64,000 nucleotides of DNA from Dehalogenimonas sp. 4OHTPN. GTDB lineage: Bacteria; Chloroflexota; Dehalococcoidia; Dehalococcoidales; Dehalococcoidaceae. Positions 24,062 to 31,298 of this stretch are shown here, one piece after another. The stretch covers positions 620,001-684,000 of the forward strand of contig NZ_CP159307.1 of the NCBI RefSeq assembly GCF_040448695.1, read 5' to 3'. Under the pieces are notes generated by a model, which saw only the letters and a list, made by a program, of their open reading frames with translations, did not search any database and had not been told where the DNA came from. Positions within the stretch are counted from its first letter, which is position 1. The number at the start of each line of letters is the position of its first letter. Made by a program: the position numbers and the translations under genes.

Positions 24062-24956
24062 AGGGTTTTCTTACCCGGTTCCAACCGATTACTTCGTCTG
24101 CCCGGATGAGGTGAAGAAAGTCTTCGGAGGCCGCCCGACCGAGCTTTCGGTCATGCTGCCGACCGAAGACCCCAACCAGTGGGCCAGCCAGTACCTTAGA
24201 TGTTATTCGGCTTACCGAGGTCTCATCTGCCGCGGCGACGGCGAAACGGCGGTGGCCAGGGTGAACACAAAGACGGGTCAGATCGCTACACACGAGGATC
24301 TTGAGACCGAGCTTAGGGAGATCGCCTGCGCCCCGAAGTCATGCGCCCACTACGAAACCGGACGCTGCAAGCGGGTGATGAATCTCCAGTTCCTCGTCCC
24401 CGACTGCCCCGGCATCGGCGTCTATCAGCTCGACACCGGCTCGTTTCATTCCATCGTCAACGTGAACTCCAGCCTGGACCTGATCAGGAGGGCTTGCGGC
24501 CGGCTGTCGATGATCCCGCTGTCGCTCAGGCTTATCGAGAAAGAGGTCGATGTCGAGGGTAAGAAGAAGACCGTCCGGGTGCTTTCGCTGACCTCGCCCT
24601 CCACCCTGGCCGAGATCCAGAAGTTCGCCCAGATGCCGCCGAGCGAGGTATTGCTCCTGCCGCCGCCCGACAGTGCGGCGCCGGATGACCTTTTCCCTGA
24701 AGAGGTTCTCGGTAAGGGCTTCGTGAAGCTCGAGGAGGGTATCACCGAAAAAGACTTGATCACCCTCTGGGACAAGGCCAAGAGTAAGGTCTGGCAGCTC
24801 GACATCCGGGAACACCAGCTCAAGGCATGGTTCGAGAAGAACTGTCACATCAGCGTCTACCTGGACGACTTCAACTGGCCGCTGCCGCCGGCGAAGTTTT
24901 CTGCCGAAGTCCTGAGCCGTTTCCTAAAGGCTATCGAACGCGATACTTCCTGCTAA
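23979..24956 (+). CDS. Conserved Cys-containing protein, candidate Gp3-like recombination directionality factor
   Basis: 325 residues from ATG 23979 (MPIKGVTGV) with a GGAGGG site. It starts with R-L-P-R-L-G-K-I-R-L-G, then V-P-T-D-Y-F-V-C-P, L-S-V-M-L-P-T-E-D-P, and Q-Y-L-R-C-Y-S. A C-A-P-K-S-C-x9-C-K segment near 112-126 looks like a metal site. The conserved L-D-T-G-S-F-H-S-I-V-N-V-N-S block follows. This architecture recurs in Firmicutes and Chloroflexota elements beside large serine recombinases. I associate it with phiC31 Gp3-type directionality factors, but that link is from memory and unproven here. Confidence 0.6.
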   Translation: MPIKGVTGVIRLPRLGKIRLGLTRESSEGFSYPVPTDYFVCPDEVKKVFGGRPTELSVMLPTEDPNQWASQYLRCYSAYRGLICRGDGETAVARVNTKTGQIATHEDLETELREIACAPKSCAHYETGRCKRVMNLQFLVPDCPGIGVYQLDTGSFHSIVNVNSSLDLIRRACGRLSMIPLSLRLIEKEVDVEGKKKTVRVLSLTSPSTLAEIQKFAQMPPSEVLLLPPPDSAAPDDLFPEEVLGKGFVKLEEGITEKDLITLWDKAKSKVWQLDIREHQLKAWFEKNCHISVYLDDFNWPLPPAKFSAEVLSRFLKAIERDTSC

Positions 24957-24962
24957 AAGAAC

Positions 24963-27266
24963 ATGGCCACGAAAGACCTTTGCGCCGACAAGGCCGCAAC
25001 TCCCGATGCCTTCAGCGAGGTCGTGCCCGAGCTCCTCGAGCGCCACTTGAGGCACCTCCTTGAGGACACCGGGCTCGACCTCGACATTATCCGGGAGCGG
25101 AAATACCGCAGCATCGTGTGTAAGGCCGAGCTAGGAAGGCTCGGCTTTGCATCATCCCAGCAGCGGGTGCCCGGGCTCCTGATTCCCCTGTGGGGCGTCG
25201 ACGGGCAGGCGGCCGGCTACCAATTCCGGTCGGATAAACCTCGCACCAACGCCCAGGGCAAGGTGGTCAAGTACGAGTTGCCGGCAGGATCAGCAAATCG
25301 CCTCGATTGCCTGCCCCGGTGTCAAAAAGGTCTCGGCAATCCAAAGATACCTTTATGGATCACCGAAGGCTCGAAGAAAGCCGATGCCCTGGCCACTCAC
25401 GGCGCCTGCGCCATTTCAGTAACCGGAGTCTGGGGCTTCAAGGGCAAGAACGAATTCGGCGGGGTAACCTTCCTTGCCGATTGGGACCACATCGCGGTCA
25501 AAGACCGGAAGGTGTACCTTGCCTTCGACTCGGACATCGCGACCAAGGAGCCGGTGAGAAAGGCCCTATCGCATATCGCCGAGCACCTCCGGCGCAAAGG
25601 GGCAAATCTCCAGATCGTCCAGTTGCCGCAGCTCGAAGGTCAAGCGAAGACAGGCATCGATGACTACCTCCTGAAGCACTCGCTTGCCGAAGCCGAAGCC
25701 CTGGTGGGCGAATTCCGACTCGAGGAAGAGGATAAGGAGAGGTATGTCGCCGGGTTCATTCTCCGCGACGGCACCGTCGGCGAGATGGTCGTCGACGACG
25801 AAGACCGTTATTTCATGGTCGCGTCAAACGGCGCGGTCAAGAAGGCTTACCAGTACGAGACGCCGAAAGCAATCTACCTGCCCACCTCGGACCTTCTGGT
25901 CGGCCACGTGGTTCATTTCGCGCCGGGAGCATCGCCTTACGACTCCCAGGCCAGGCTGTTCGCTGAAATCAGGCGCTTCATCCATTACTACCTTGAGCTG
26001 CCGGCAGACTTCGAGGAGATCGCCTCGCTATACGTCCTACTTTCCTGGGTCTACGAGTTCGCCCCGTCGATTCCTTACCTCCGGGTGATCGGCGATTGGG
26101 GCACCGGAAAAACCCGGTTTCTGCAGGTCGTCGGCAGCATCTGCTTTCGGCCGATGTTTGCTTCTGGCGCCACGACCCCAGCCCCGATTTTCCGAATTCT
26201 CGAGCAATTCCGGGGGACTCTCGTGCTAGATGAGGCCGACTTCAAGGACTCAACCGCCTGGGCAGAGATGGTGAAGCTTTTGAACAACGGTTACCGCCCG
26301 GGCATGCCTGTGCTACGGGCTGACAAAGAGAACGGTAAGTGGTTTCCCCGCGGCTATCAGGTGTTCGGTCCCAAGATACTTTCGACCAGGTTCCAGTTTA
26401 GCGACGAGGCGTTAGAGAGCCGCTGCCTCACTTCCGAGATGATGCCTTTAACCCGGGATGACATTCCGCGGGTGTTGCCGCAGTCATTCGATGCCGAGGT
26501 CGGCAGGCTCAGGTCGAAGCTTCTCACCTTCCGCCTCAACAACCTGTGCCGTCTGAAGGGCAAGACCTTCGGCAACGAGCTTCTCGAACCCAACCTTCAG
26601 CCGCGCCTCCAGGAGATCCTGATTCCCTTGAAGGCCATGCTTAATGGTGACGGCGCCATGGTCGAGGCGTTGGGCAATTTCGTTCACCGGCTGCAGGAAT
26701 CTCTTTATGCCCGGCGCCGGGAGTCCGATGCCGGACGGGTGCTCTCGGCGATGATCGAATTGAACACCGAAGGCGCCGAACTAACATCCCGGAGCATCGC
26801 CACCAAGGCCAATCGCCTTGATGAAGAAGCTCCGGAACTTACCCCCGAAAGAGTCGGCCACCTCACCAAACGGCTGGGCTTTGCCAAGGACCGTATCGGC
26901 AAGAACCGTCAAAGGACTATCCGCTGGGAGACTGAAAGGGCGAAAAGACTGTGCTCGATGTATGGCATCAAAGACGATAGCCCCGTATCCCCTGGAAAAC
27001 CGTCCGCTCCGTCCGAACCGTCCGCATTAGATACAAATCCGGCGGACGGTTTCGGAGCGGCTTTTTCAAACCGTCCGCCGTCTGAAGCTGAATCCGCTGT
27101 TTTGGCGGACGGTTTTACGAAGTCGCCCGCAAACCGTCCGCCAAACCCCAAAGCTAAGCCCAATCGTGAGGCGGACAGTGCGGACGGTTCGGACGGTTTG
27201 CGCAGGGGTAAGGCGGCCCTCGGTGATGATGAGGTCCCCGGCCCTTCTTTTGAGAGGACGATATGA
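24963..27266 (+). CDS. DUF3854 primase-like / P-loop ATPase replication protein
   Basis: 767 residues. Residues 50-240 match the DUF3854 Toprim-like module: W-I-T-E-G-S-K-K-A-D-A-L near 130, and Y-L-A-F-D-S-D near 183-189 with acidic metal ligands. The C-terminal ATPase has G-D-W-G-T-G-K-T at about 377-384 and L-V-L-D-E-A-D-F near 420. The last 100 residues are a disordered Pro/Ser/Asp tail whose DNA holds iteron-like repeats. This should be the initiator or primase-helicase that replicates the excised element. Confidence 0.8.
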   Translation: MATKDLCADKAATPDAFSEVVPELLERHLRHLLEDTGLDLDIIRERKYRSIVCKAELGRLGFASSQQRVPGLLIPLWGVDGQAAGYQFRSDKPRTNAQGKVVKYELPAGSANRLDCLPRCQKGLGNPKIPLWITEGSKKADALATHGACAISVTGVWGFKGKNEFGGVTFLADWDHIAVKDRKVYLAFDSDIATKEPVRKALSHIAEHLRRKGANLQIVQLPQLEGQAKTGIDDYLLKHSLAEAEALVGEFRLEEEDKERYVAGFILRDGTVGEMVVDDEDRYFMVASNGAVKKAYQYETPKAIYLPTSDLLVGHVVHFAPGASPYDSQARLFAEIRRFIHYYLELPADFEEIASLYVLLSWVYEFAPSIPYLRVIGDWGTGKTRFLQVVGSICFRPMFASGATTPAPIFRILEQFRGTLVLDEADFKDSTAWAEMVKLLNNGYRPGMPVLRADKENGKWFPRGYQVFGPKILSTRFQFSDEALESRCLTSEMMPLTRDDIPRVLPQSFDAEVGRLRSKLLTFRLNNLCRLKGKTFGNELLEPNLQPRLQEILIPLKAMLNGDGAMVEALGNFVHRLQESLYARRRESDAGRVLSAMIELNTEGAELTSRSIATKANRLDEEAPELTPERVGHLTKRLGFAKDRIGKNRQRTIRWETERAKRLCSMYGIKDDSPVSPGKPSAPSEPSALDTNPADGFGAAFSNRPPSEAESAVLADGFTKSPANRPPNPKAKPNREADSADGSDGLRRGKAALGDDEVPGPSFERTI
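26997..27199 (+). repeat. Iteron-like ACCGTCCGC repeats inside the primase 3' end
   Basis: At least eight copies of a CCGTCCG core or its complement. Those at 26997-27007, 27016-27025, 27068-27079 and 27131-27142 read AACCGTCCGC. Those at 27041-27052, 27104-27116, 27180-27190 and 27190-27199 read the complement. The central four alternate in orientation with a 63-base period (27-base spacing within each pair). They encode the Asp-Gly-Phe / Asn-Arg-Pro-Pro tail repeats. The layout suits a binding array for the primase, that is, an origin. Confidence 0.55.
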
Positions 27267-27508
27267 AGAAAAGGCGCTCGCTCTATGACTGCAACCACGC
27301 CCGGGTGCTGGGAGCGCGGATCTATTGCCGCCGCGGCTACCCGCTGTCTTTCAAGGCCGGCACCGGCAGCCTCGACATCAAGCGGCTCGCCCGCGGCGAA
27401 CCGCTGGTGCTCGACATCTGCCAGAACTGCCCGGATTGCGACCAACTAGTACCGAAGGTGCCCCAGGAGGAGCGCGGCTGGCTTAAGAAGAAGGAGGCAA
27501 AATCATGA
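27263..27508 (+). CDS. Small Cys-rich (putative zinc) protein
   Basis: 81 residues, ATGA-coupled to the primase gene. Cysteines occur as D-C-N-H-A near 9-13, Y-C-R-R-G-Y near 21, and I-C-Q-N-C-P-D-C-D near 52-60, a likely zinc-binding set. The C-terminal residues are basic. I believe similar short proteins recur next to replication genes in related elements, but I cannot name a family. It may be a nucleic-acid-binding accessory protein. Confidence 0.6.
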   Translation: MKKRRSLYDCNHARVLGARIYCRRGYPLSFKAGTGSLDIKRLARGEPLVLDICQNCPDCDQLVPKVPQEERGWLKKKEAKS

Positions 27509-27726
27509 TCGAGTTCCTGGGAAGGCTGTACGAAAGCCTGTGGCGAAAAATCGGCGGCCGGCCGTGGACCGAGATCATCCGAGACGACCAGAAGAAGTCG
27601 CCCCTCGTCTTCATGCTTATCTTTCTCGGCCTGGGCATGCTGCTTCTGCGGTTTGGCGGCAAGTACTGGTGGCAGATCCTCATCGGCTTTTTCCTGGGGA
27701 TCCTGTGCGGCCATTTCTGGTGGTAG
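27505..27726 (+). CDS. Small membrane protein
   Basis: 73 residues, coupled by a 4-base overlap. A basic/aromatic N-terminal 35 residues is followed by two adjoining hydrophobic stretches (about 38-52 and 57-72) ending G-H-F-W-W. Probably an integral membrane protein with a cytoplasmic head; no family recognised. It lies in the replication operon, which is unusual for a structural gene. Confidence 0.6.
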   Translation: MIEFLGRLYESLWRKIGGRPWTEIIRDDQKKSPLVFMLIFLGLGMLLLRFGGKYWWQILIGFFLGILCGHFWW

Positions 27727-27730
27727 CGCC

Positions 27731-28087
27731 ATGGAAGAACGTTTCAACCGGATCAAACGGATGCAGCAGGACCTGGCGAATGAACTCCAGGTGTTTATGT
27801 GCGAGCTCTTTTCAAGCGCCGCCGACCCGGCCGTGGTGATGAGCTTCGCCCGGAGGCTCGGCATGGACGTCTCGGCCGGGAGGCCTTCGCCACCTCAGCC
27901 ACCGACCCACGACCCGTACCGTGTCCTCGGTTGCGAGCGGTCGATGCCCCAGGAACAGGTTAGGCGCCGCTACCTCGACCTGCTTAGAAAGATTCACCCC
28001 GATACCGCCGGCATCAAGGGCACCGAGTACTTGACCCAGCTGGTGACCGAGGCCTTCAGGAAGATTTCCGTTGAGAATAGGTGGTAG
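27731..28087 (+). CDS. J-domain (DnaJ-like) protein
   Basis: 118 residues. After a helical N-terminal region (1-55) there is a J-domain from D-P-Y-R-V-L-G-C to the end, with the diagnostic H-P-D at about 89-91 in the R-K-I-H-P-D-T-A-G segment, so it should stimulate an Hsp70 (DnaK) ATPase. Viral J-proteins commonly recruit host DnaK for replication-complex remodelling or assembly. It overlaps or abuts the AAA+ gene. Confidence 0.8.
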   Translation: MEERFNRIKRMQQDLANELQVFMCELFSSAADPAVVMSFARRLGMDVSAGRPSPPQPPTHDPYRVLGCERSMPQEQVRRRYLDLLRKIHPDTAGIKGTEYLTQLVTEAFRKISVENRW

Positions 28088-28089
28088 GC

Positions 28090-29010
28090 ATGAAAGATGA
28101 AAACGTCCTGGAACTTCTTTCCGAGATCTTAAGGTTTGAAGGGTCGGTGGATATGGACAAGGACTACCGCATCGGCTGGGGCTGGCGCCACGTCAAGATC
28201 TGGCCGGCGACGCTTGCCAAGCTGTTCAAGGAAGGTTACATCGAAAATGTCTTCCGCTCCAACTCCTTCACCGGCTACCGCTTAAGCGAACTCGGCAAAA
28301 GGCTGCTTTCGGCTGAAAAGACTCCTCCCCAGACGCACCAGGGGTCGAAATTAGCGGAGGCCGATTCTCTATTCGCTGATATCATCGGGCATGACGGCGT
28401 AAAAGAGCTTCTGAGGGCCTCACTTCTGGCCGAAAAGCCGGTGCATGTCCTTTTGACCGGTCCGCCGGCGCTGGCCAAGACGCTTTTTCTTTGGGACATC
28501 GAAAAGGCCGGCGGCGAGAAAGCAATCTGGCTGGTGGGTTCGGCGACATCGAAGGCCGGCTTGTGGGATCTGGTCGCCGAGCGCGAGCCGCGGGTGCTTC
28601 TCATCGACGAGATCGACAAGATGAACGCCTCCGACACTGCGGCGCTTCTGACCATGATGGAAGGTGGCAGGCTGGTCCGGGCTAAAAGAGGCCGCGAGCT
28701 CAACATCAACAATCCCCTTTGGGTGGTCGCTGCGTCGAACCGGTGCGAGAAGCTGTCGTCGGAACTTAGGTCTCGCTTTGCCGTCCGAAACCTCAACCCG
28801 TACGGCCGGGCGGAGTACCTCACCGTCGTGAAGGGCGTGCTGGTCCGCTCCGAAGGCCTTAGCCCGGAGCTTGCCTCGGAGGTCGCCAACCGTCTCGATG
28901 GGCTGACACAAAACGTACGGGATGCTATCCGGGTGGCCAGGCTCGCCCCGCAGCTCGGCGTCGACAAGGCGGTTAAATTACTTTTGGGAGGATTAGAGGG
29001 TGAAGACTGA
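28090..29010 (+). CDS. MoxR-type AAA+ ATPase with N-terminal winged helix
   Basis: 306 residues from ATG 28090, preferred because AGGTGG lies 5-6 bases upstream; GTG 28081 is the alternative. Residues 1-75 look like a winged helix (L-F-K-E-G-Y-I-x-N-V-F-R-S-N-S-F-T-G-Y-R-L-S). The AAA+ core has G-P-P-A-L-A-K-T near 122-129, L-L-I-D-E-I-D-K-M near 170 and an A-A-S-N-R-C sensor 1 near 217. MoxR ATPases usually act with a VWA partner, which is absent. It may remodel or load a protein in replication or particle assembly. Confidence 0.82.
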   Translation: MKDENVLELLSEILRFEGSVDMDKDYRIGWGWRHVKIWPATLAKLFKEGYIENVFRSNSFTGYRLSELGKRLLSAEKTPPQTHQGSKLAEADSLFADIIGHDGVKELLRASLLAEKPVHVLLTGPPALAKTLFLWDIEKAGGEKAIWLVGSATSKAGLWDLVAEREPRVLLIDEIDKMNASDTAALLTMMEGGRLVRAKRGRELNINNPLWVVAASNRCEKLSSELRSRFAVRNLNPYGRAEYLTVVKGVLVRSEGLSPELASEVANRLDGLTQNVRDAIRVARLAPQLGVDKAVKLLLGGLEGED

Positions 29011-29332
29011 AAAAGAAATCAGGCAGAAGCTGGAATATTACCGGGGAATCCTTGCCATCATCGAGGCAAAGAGAACAAGGACCCGCTCCGAGGGTTACTT
29101 TAAAGGCGCCCGGCCGTTTCCGGAGGATGCCCTGCACCTGCTCACTGCCGGGGCGAATGTCGATGAAGTCATCACCGATTCTCCGCCTGCCGAACAGGAG
29201 TTTATCCGCCAGTGGTTTGGTTCGCTGTCGGCCAGCGCCTTGCAGCTCATCACCGCCCTGGCCGGAATTCTGGGCTGGGTGCTCGATGAGGCCGAAGTGG
29301 TGGAGGGGGTGACCCCCCACCAGGCAAAATAG
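29000..29332 (+). CDS. Uncharacterised element protein (110 aa)
   Basis: 110 residues, GTG start overlapping the ATPase stop, with a GAGG ribosome site. Mostly helical: a charged first half (R-Q-K-L-E-Y-Y-R-G-I-L-A-I-I-E-A-K) and a hydrophobic helix near 73-92 (L-Q-L-I-T-A-L-A-G-I-L-G-W-V-L). Possibly membrane-associated. No family recognised; it closes the first rightward operon. Confidence 0.55.
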   Translation: MKTEKEIRQKLEYYRGILAIIEAKRTRTRSEGYFKGARPFPEDALHLLTAGANVDEVITDSPPAEQEFIRQWFGSLSASALQLITALAGILGWVLDEAEVVEGVTPHQAK

Positions 29333-29471
29333 CTTCAAATCAGGGAGTTTTATAGTGGTTGAAAACCAACCATTTAGCTTTGTCAGGCGCAACCGGTTTA
29401 CAGCCGATTTACGATTAAAACGGAAACCAGCGGCTAACCGCTTTAGCTTTGGCGGTTGAAAAAGAGGTTAT
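29333..29471. promoter_or_regulatory. Repeat-dense intergenic control region
   Basis: About 140 bases without a gene. It holds a TGGTT-gaa-AACCA dyad at about 29353-29365, an AACCGGTT palindrome near 29391, an AGCGG-ctaa-CCGCT hairpin near 29429-29442, and a direct repeat TTTAGCTTTG at about 29371 and 29443. No clear -35/-10 pair is visible. Likely an operator or promoter region between the replication and structural blocks. Confidence 0.45.
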
Positions 29472-30296
29472 ATGGATGACCAGTTTGTCGAAAAAGTGAA
29501 GGAACTTGCGGGCGGTAATATGTCGCAACGCAAGATCGCCGAAAAACTGAATGTGCCCCGAAACCAGGTACAGAAGGTCTTAGCGGCATCGAAAGCCCCG
29601 GCCGACGGCGCTCCCCAAGTGTCCGAGGGGCAGTTGCGAAAGATCATTCGCGAGGAGCTAAAAAGCGCCAGGGAATCGGACAAGGCGGATGAAAAGGAGA
29701 AAGCGAACGGGCAGTTCCCCCTAGTGCGCAAGATGGGTGGCGGCATGGAGGTCATCGCCCCGGAGGCGGTCTTGCGCCAGTACATGGGCGGCACCCCCGA
29801 AGAAGAGACCGAGCTTCGGGCGATTATGAAGTTCCGGGCGGCGATGCTCATGGTCATGGATCTTGTGAACATTCAGAAGGGTTCCGCTGAAGCCGATGCC
29901 AAGCGGATGATCCCCATTCTCAGTCTGATGAAGGAAACGAGGGAGGAGCAAGACGCCGCGGCCGCCAGGGCTAAAGCCTCGAGCGAAGAAATCGCCGACC
30001 GAGCAGCCCACGAGACGGCGGCTCACCTCCTGGGTGCCATCTCCCAGAATAACACCCAGGTCAGCGGCTCGCTCGATCAGATTCGTCAGATTCTTTCCGG
30101 CAAGAACGACGATCCATTCAGCCGCTTGATGAATATGATGCAGTCGATGCAGAGTTTGTCCCAGATGTTCGGTATGCCGATGCCGGGCATGATGCCAGGT
30201 GCTCCACCGCCTGGCTCACCTGGTATCCAACCGCCGCCAAATCCGCAACCTATCGAGAGATACAAGATAAACGAAACGGAGGAAAAAGATGTTTGA
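29472..30296 (+). CDS. HTH/coiled-coil protein with Met/Pro-rich tail
   Basis: 274 residues with an AGAGG ribosome site. Residues 5-40 form a helix-turn-helix (M-S-Q-R-K-I-A-E-K-L-N-V-P-R-N-Q-V-Q-K-V-L). The centre is Glu/Lys/Ala-rich and coiled-coil-prone (60-210). The tail (215-274) is rich in Met then Pro (F-G-M-P-M-P-G-M-M-P-G). It could bind element DNA at one end and a membrane or particle protein at the other. The Met-rich theme continues in the next gene and in the membrane block further on. Confidence 0.6.
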   Translation: MDDQFVEKVKELAGGNMSQRKIAEKLNVPRNQVQKVLAASKAPADGAPQVSEGQLRKIIREELKSARESDKADEKEKANGQFPLVRKMGGGMEVIAPEAVLRQYMGGTPEEETELRAIMKFRAAMLMVMDLVNIQKGSAEADAKRMIPILSLMKETREEQDAAAARAKASSEEIADRAAHETAAHLLGAISQNNTQVSGSLDQIRQILSGKNDDPFSRLMNMMQSMQSLSQMFGMPMPGMMPGAPPPGSPGIQPPPNPQPIERYKINETEEKDV

Positions 30297-30567
30297 TTTC
30301 ATGCAGTTGGCCAGCTCACCCCAATCCCAGGAGATGATGTTCCGGATGATGAGCCGACAGATGGGTCAGGCGCCGCCAGAGGTCAGGGATGCAGTAGCCC
30401 GGGTGGAAGTGGTCATTAAAAAGGGCGAACGGGGCTTCGAACTTCGTATGAGCCATAGCGACAATGCTAAAGTTGAAGAGATGACCAAGCAGTCGGTTGA
30501 GAGTTGGGTTGATTTGCTGAGCCGTGGATTTCAGGCTGTTGGATATAAGGTGAAGATCTATGAATAG
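30289..30567 (+). CDS. Met-rich small protein (92 aa)
   Basis: 92 residues with a GGAGG site. The N-terminus is Met/Gln-rich (M-M-F-R-M-M-S-R-Q-M-G-Q). The rest alternates beta and helix (V-E-V-V-I-K-K-G then a helix E-E-M-T-K-Q-S-V-E-S-W) and ends G-Y-K-V-K-I-Y-E. It overlaps the genes on both sides by 8 bases, so it belongs to the same operon as the HTH/Met-rich protein. Unknown family. Confidence 0.55.
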   Translation: MFDFMQLASSPQSQEMMFRMMSRQMGQAPPEVRDAVARVEVVIKKGERGFELRMSHSDNAKVEEMTKQSVESWVDLLSRGFQAVGYKVKIYE

Positions 30568-30805
30568 CTGGCTGTCGCCGTTATATTCACTGCTGTTTCT
30601 GGCGCTTTGGCGCGTGTCATACGAAGCCGCCAACAATACCCAAAAAACTCATCATGCAGAAGATGTCTCTACCCGAGAAAATCGGCAGTCAGAAGCTCCG
30701 CTCACTTCTCAAAGGGAGTGGGCGGAGAAGGCTGTGCTCAAATATAAGGAGTGCCAACCGAGAAAGTGGGAGAGTTGGAGCAAGTCAATGTTTGAAGACA
30801 AATAA
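30560..30805 (+). CDS. Small membrane-anchored protein
   Basis: 81 residues. One hydrophobic N-terminal helix (4-18: L-S-P-L-Y-S-L-L-F-L-A-L-W) followed by a polar, charged tail. Start overlaps the preceding stop by 8 bases. Codon use is less GC-rich than in the upstream genes, and the downstream genes are also lower in GC. Function unknown; could be a signal-anchor protein. Confidence 0.45.
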   Translation: MNSWLSPLYSLLFLALWRVSYEAANNTQKTHHAEDVSTRENRQSEAPLTSQREWAEKAVLKYKECQPRKWESWSKSMFEDK

Positions 30806-30812
30806 GTTGGGA

Positions 30813-31172
30813 TTAAGATTCACCGTTGGACATCATGGGGGAAATCAATCCGATCACAAGAGAGATAACCAATAGAGGTGGTCCAAAATCCGTGCCAATA
30901 GACAAGCCCGCCACGAATGCAAGCCCGACGGCTATTAACCCCATTACGCCTCCGACTGCATAGGTCAACCATAATGAAACTGCCGTCATAACCAGAGGTA
31001 TTAACCAGAACCACAATGAAATTCCAGAGTCGGGAGCGATGGCTTCCGCTACACTTGCGAAAGCCTTAATTAGCTCTGTTTCTGGATTAATCCCGACGTG
31101 AATCCACAGACCACTGAGAAAGCCGAATCCAATCACGATTTCGCTTAAAAAGGTCGGAACAATCTTTTGCAT
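30813..31172 (-). CDS. Multi-pass membrane protein (cargo)
   Basis: 119 residues on the strand opposite to the element's main operons. Four hydrophobic segments are visible (about 8-26, 50-68, 72-90, 95-113). Base composition is lower in GC than the flanking element genes. It is divergent from the membrane peptidase at 31,299, and the pair looks like an inserted cargo unit. No family recognised. Confidence 0.6.
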   Translation of the reverse strand: MQKIVPTFLSEIVIGFGFLSGLWIHVGINPETELIKAFASVAEAIAPDSGISLWFWLIPLVMTAVSLWLTYAVGGVMGLIAVGLAFVAGLSIGTDFGPPLLVISLVIGLISPMMSNGES

Positions 31173-31298
31173 AAGATCCCCAGCCCGCTAGTTGGTTCGG
31201 CTCATTAGACCATAATAATTTCCCTTGCCTAAAACATCAAGGTCGATCGGTTCCTTAGCTAGCGCACAAGGCTTTATGCTAAGATTCATGGACTCACA

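Noticed and set aside
27001-27200. CRISPR array reading of the ACCGTCCG repeats
   Set aside because: Units are only about 10 bases, alternate in orientation, and lie inside a coding frame; spacing is 27/36 bases and no cas gene is present.
21928-29332. Classification of the element as a conjugative ICE from the ImmR/ImmA pair and ArdC-like gene
   Set aside because: No relaxase, coupling protein, VirB4 or other mating-pair gene is visible anywhere from 20 to 51 kb.
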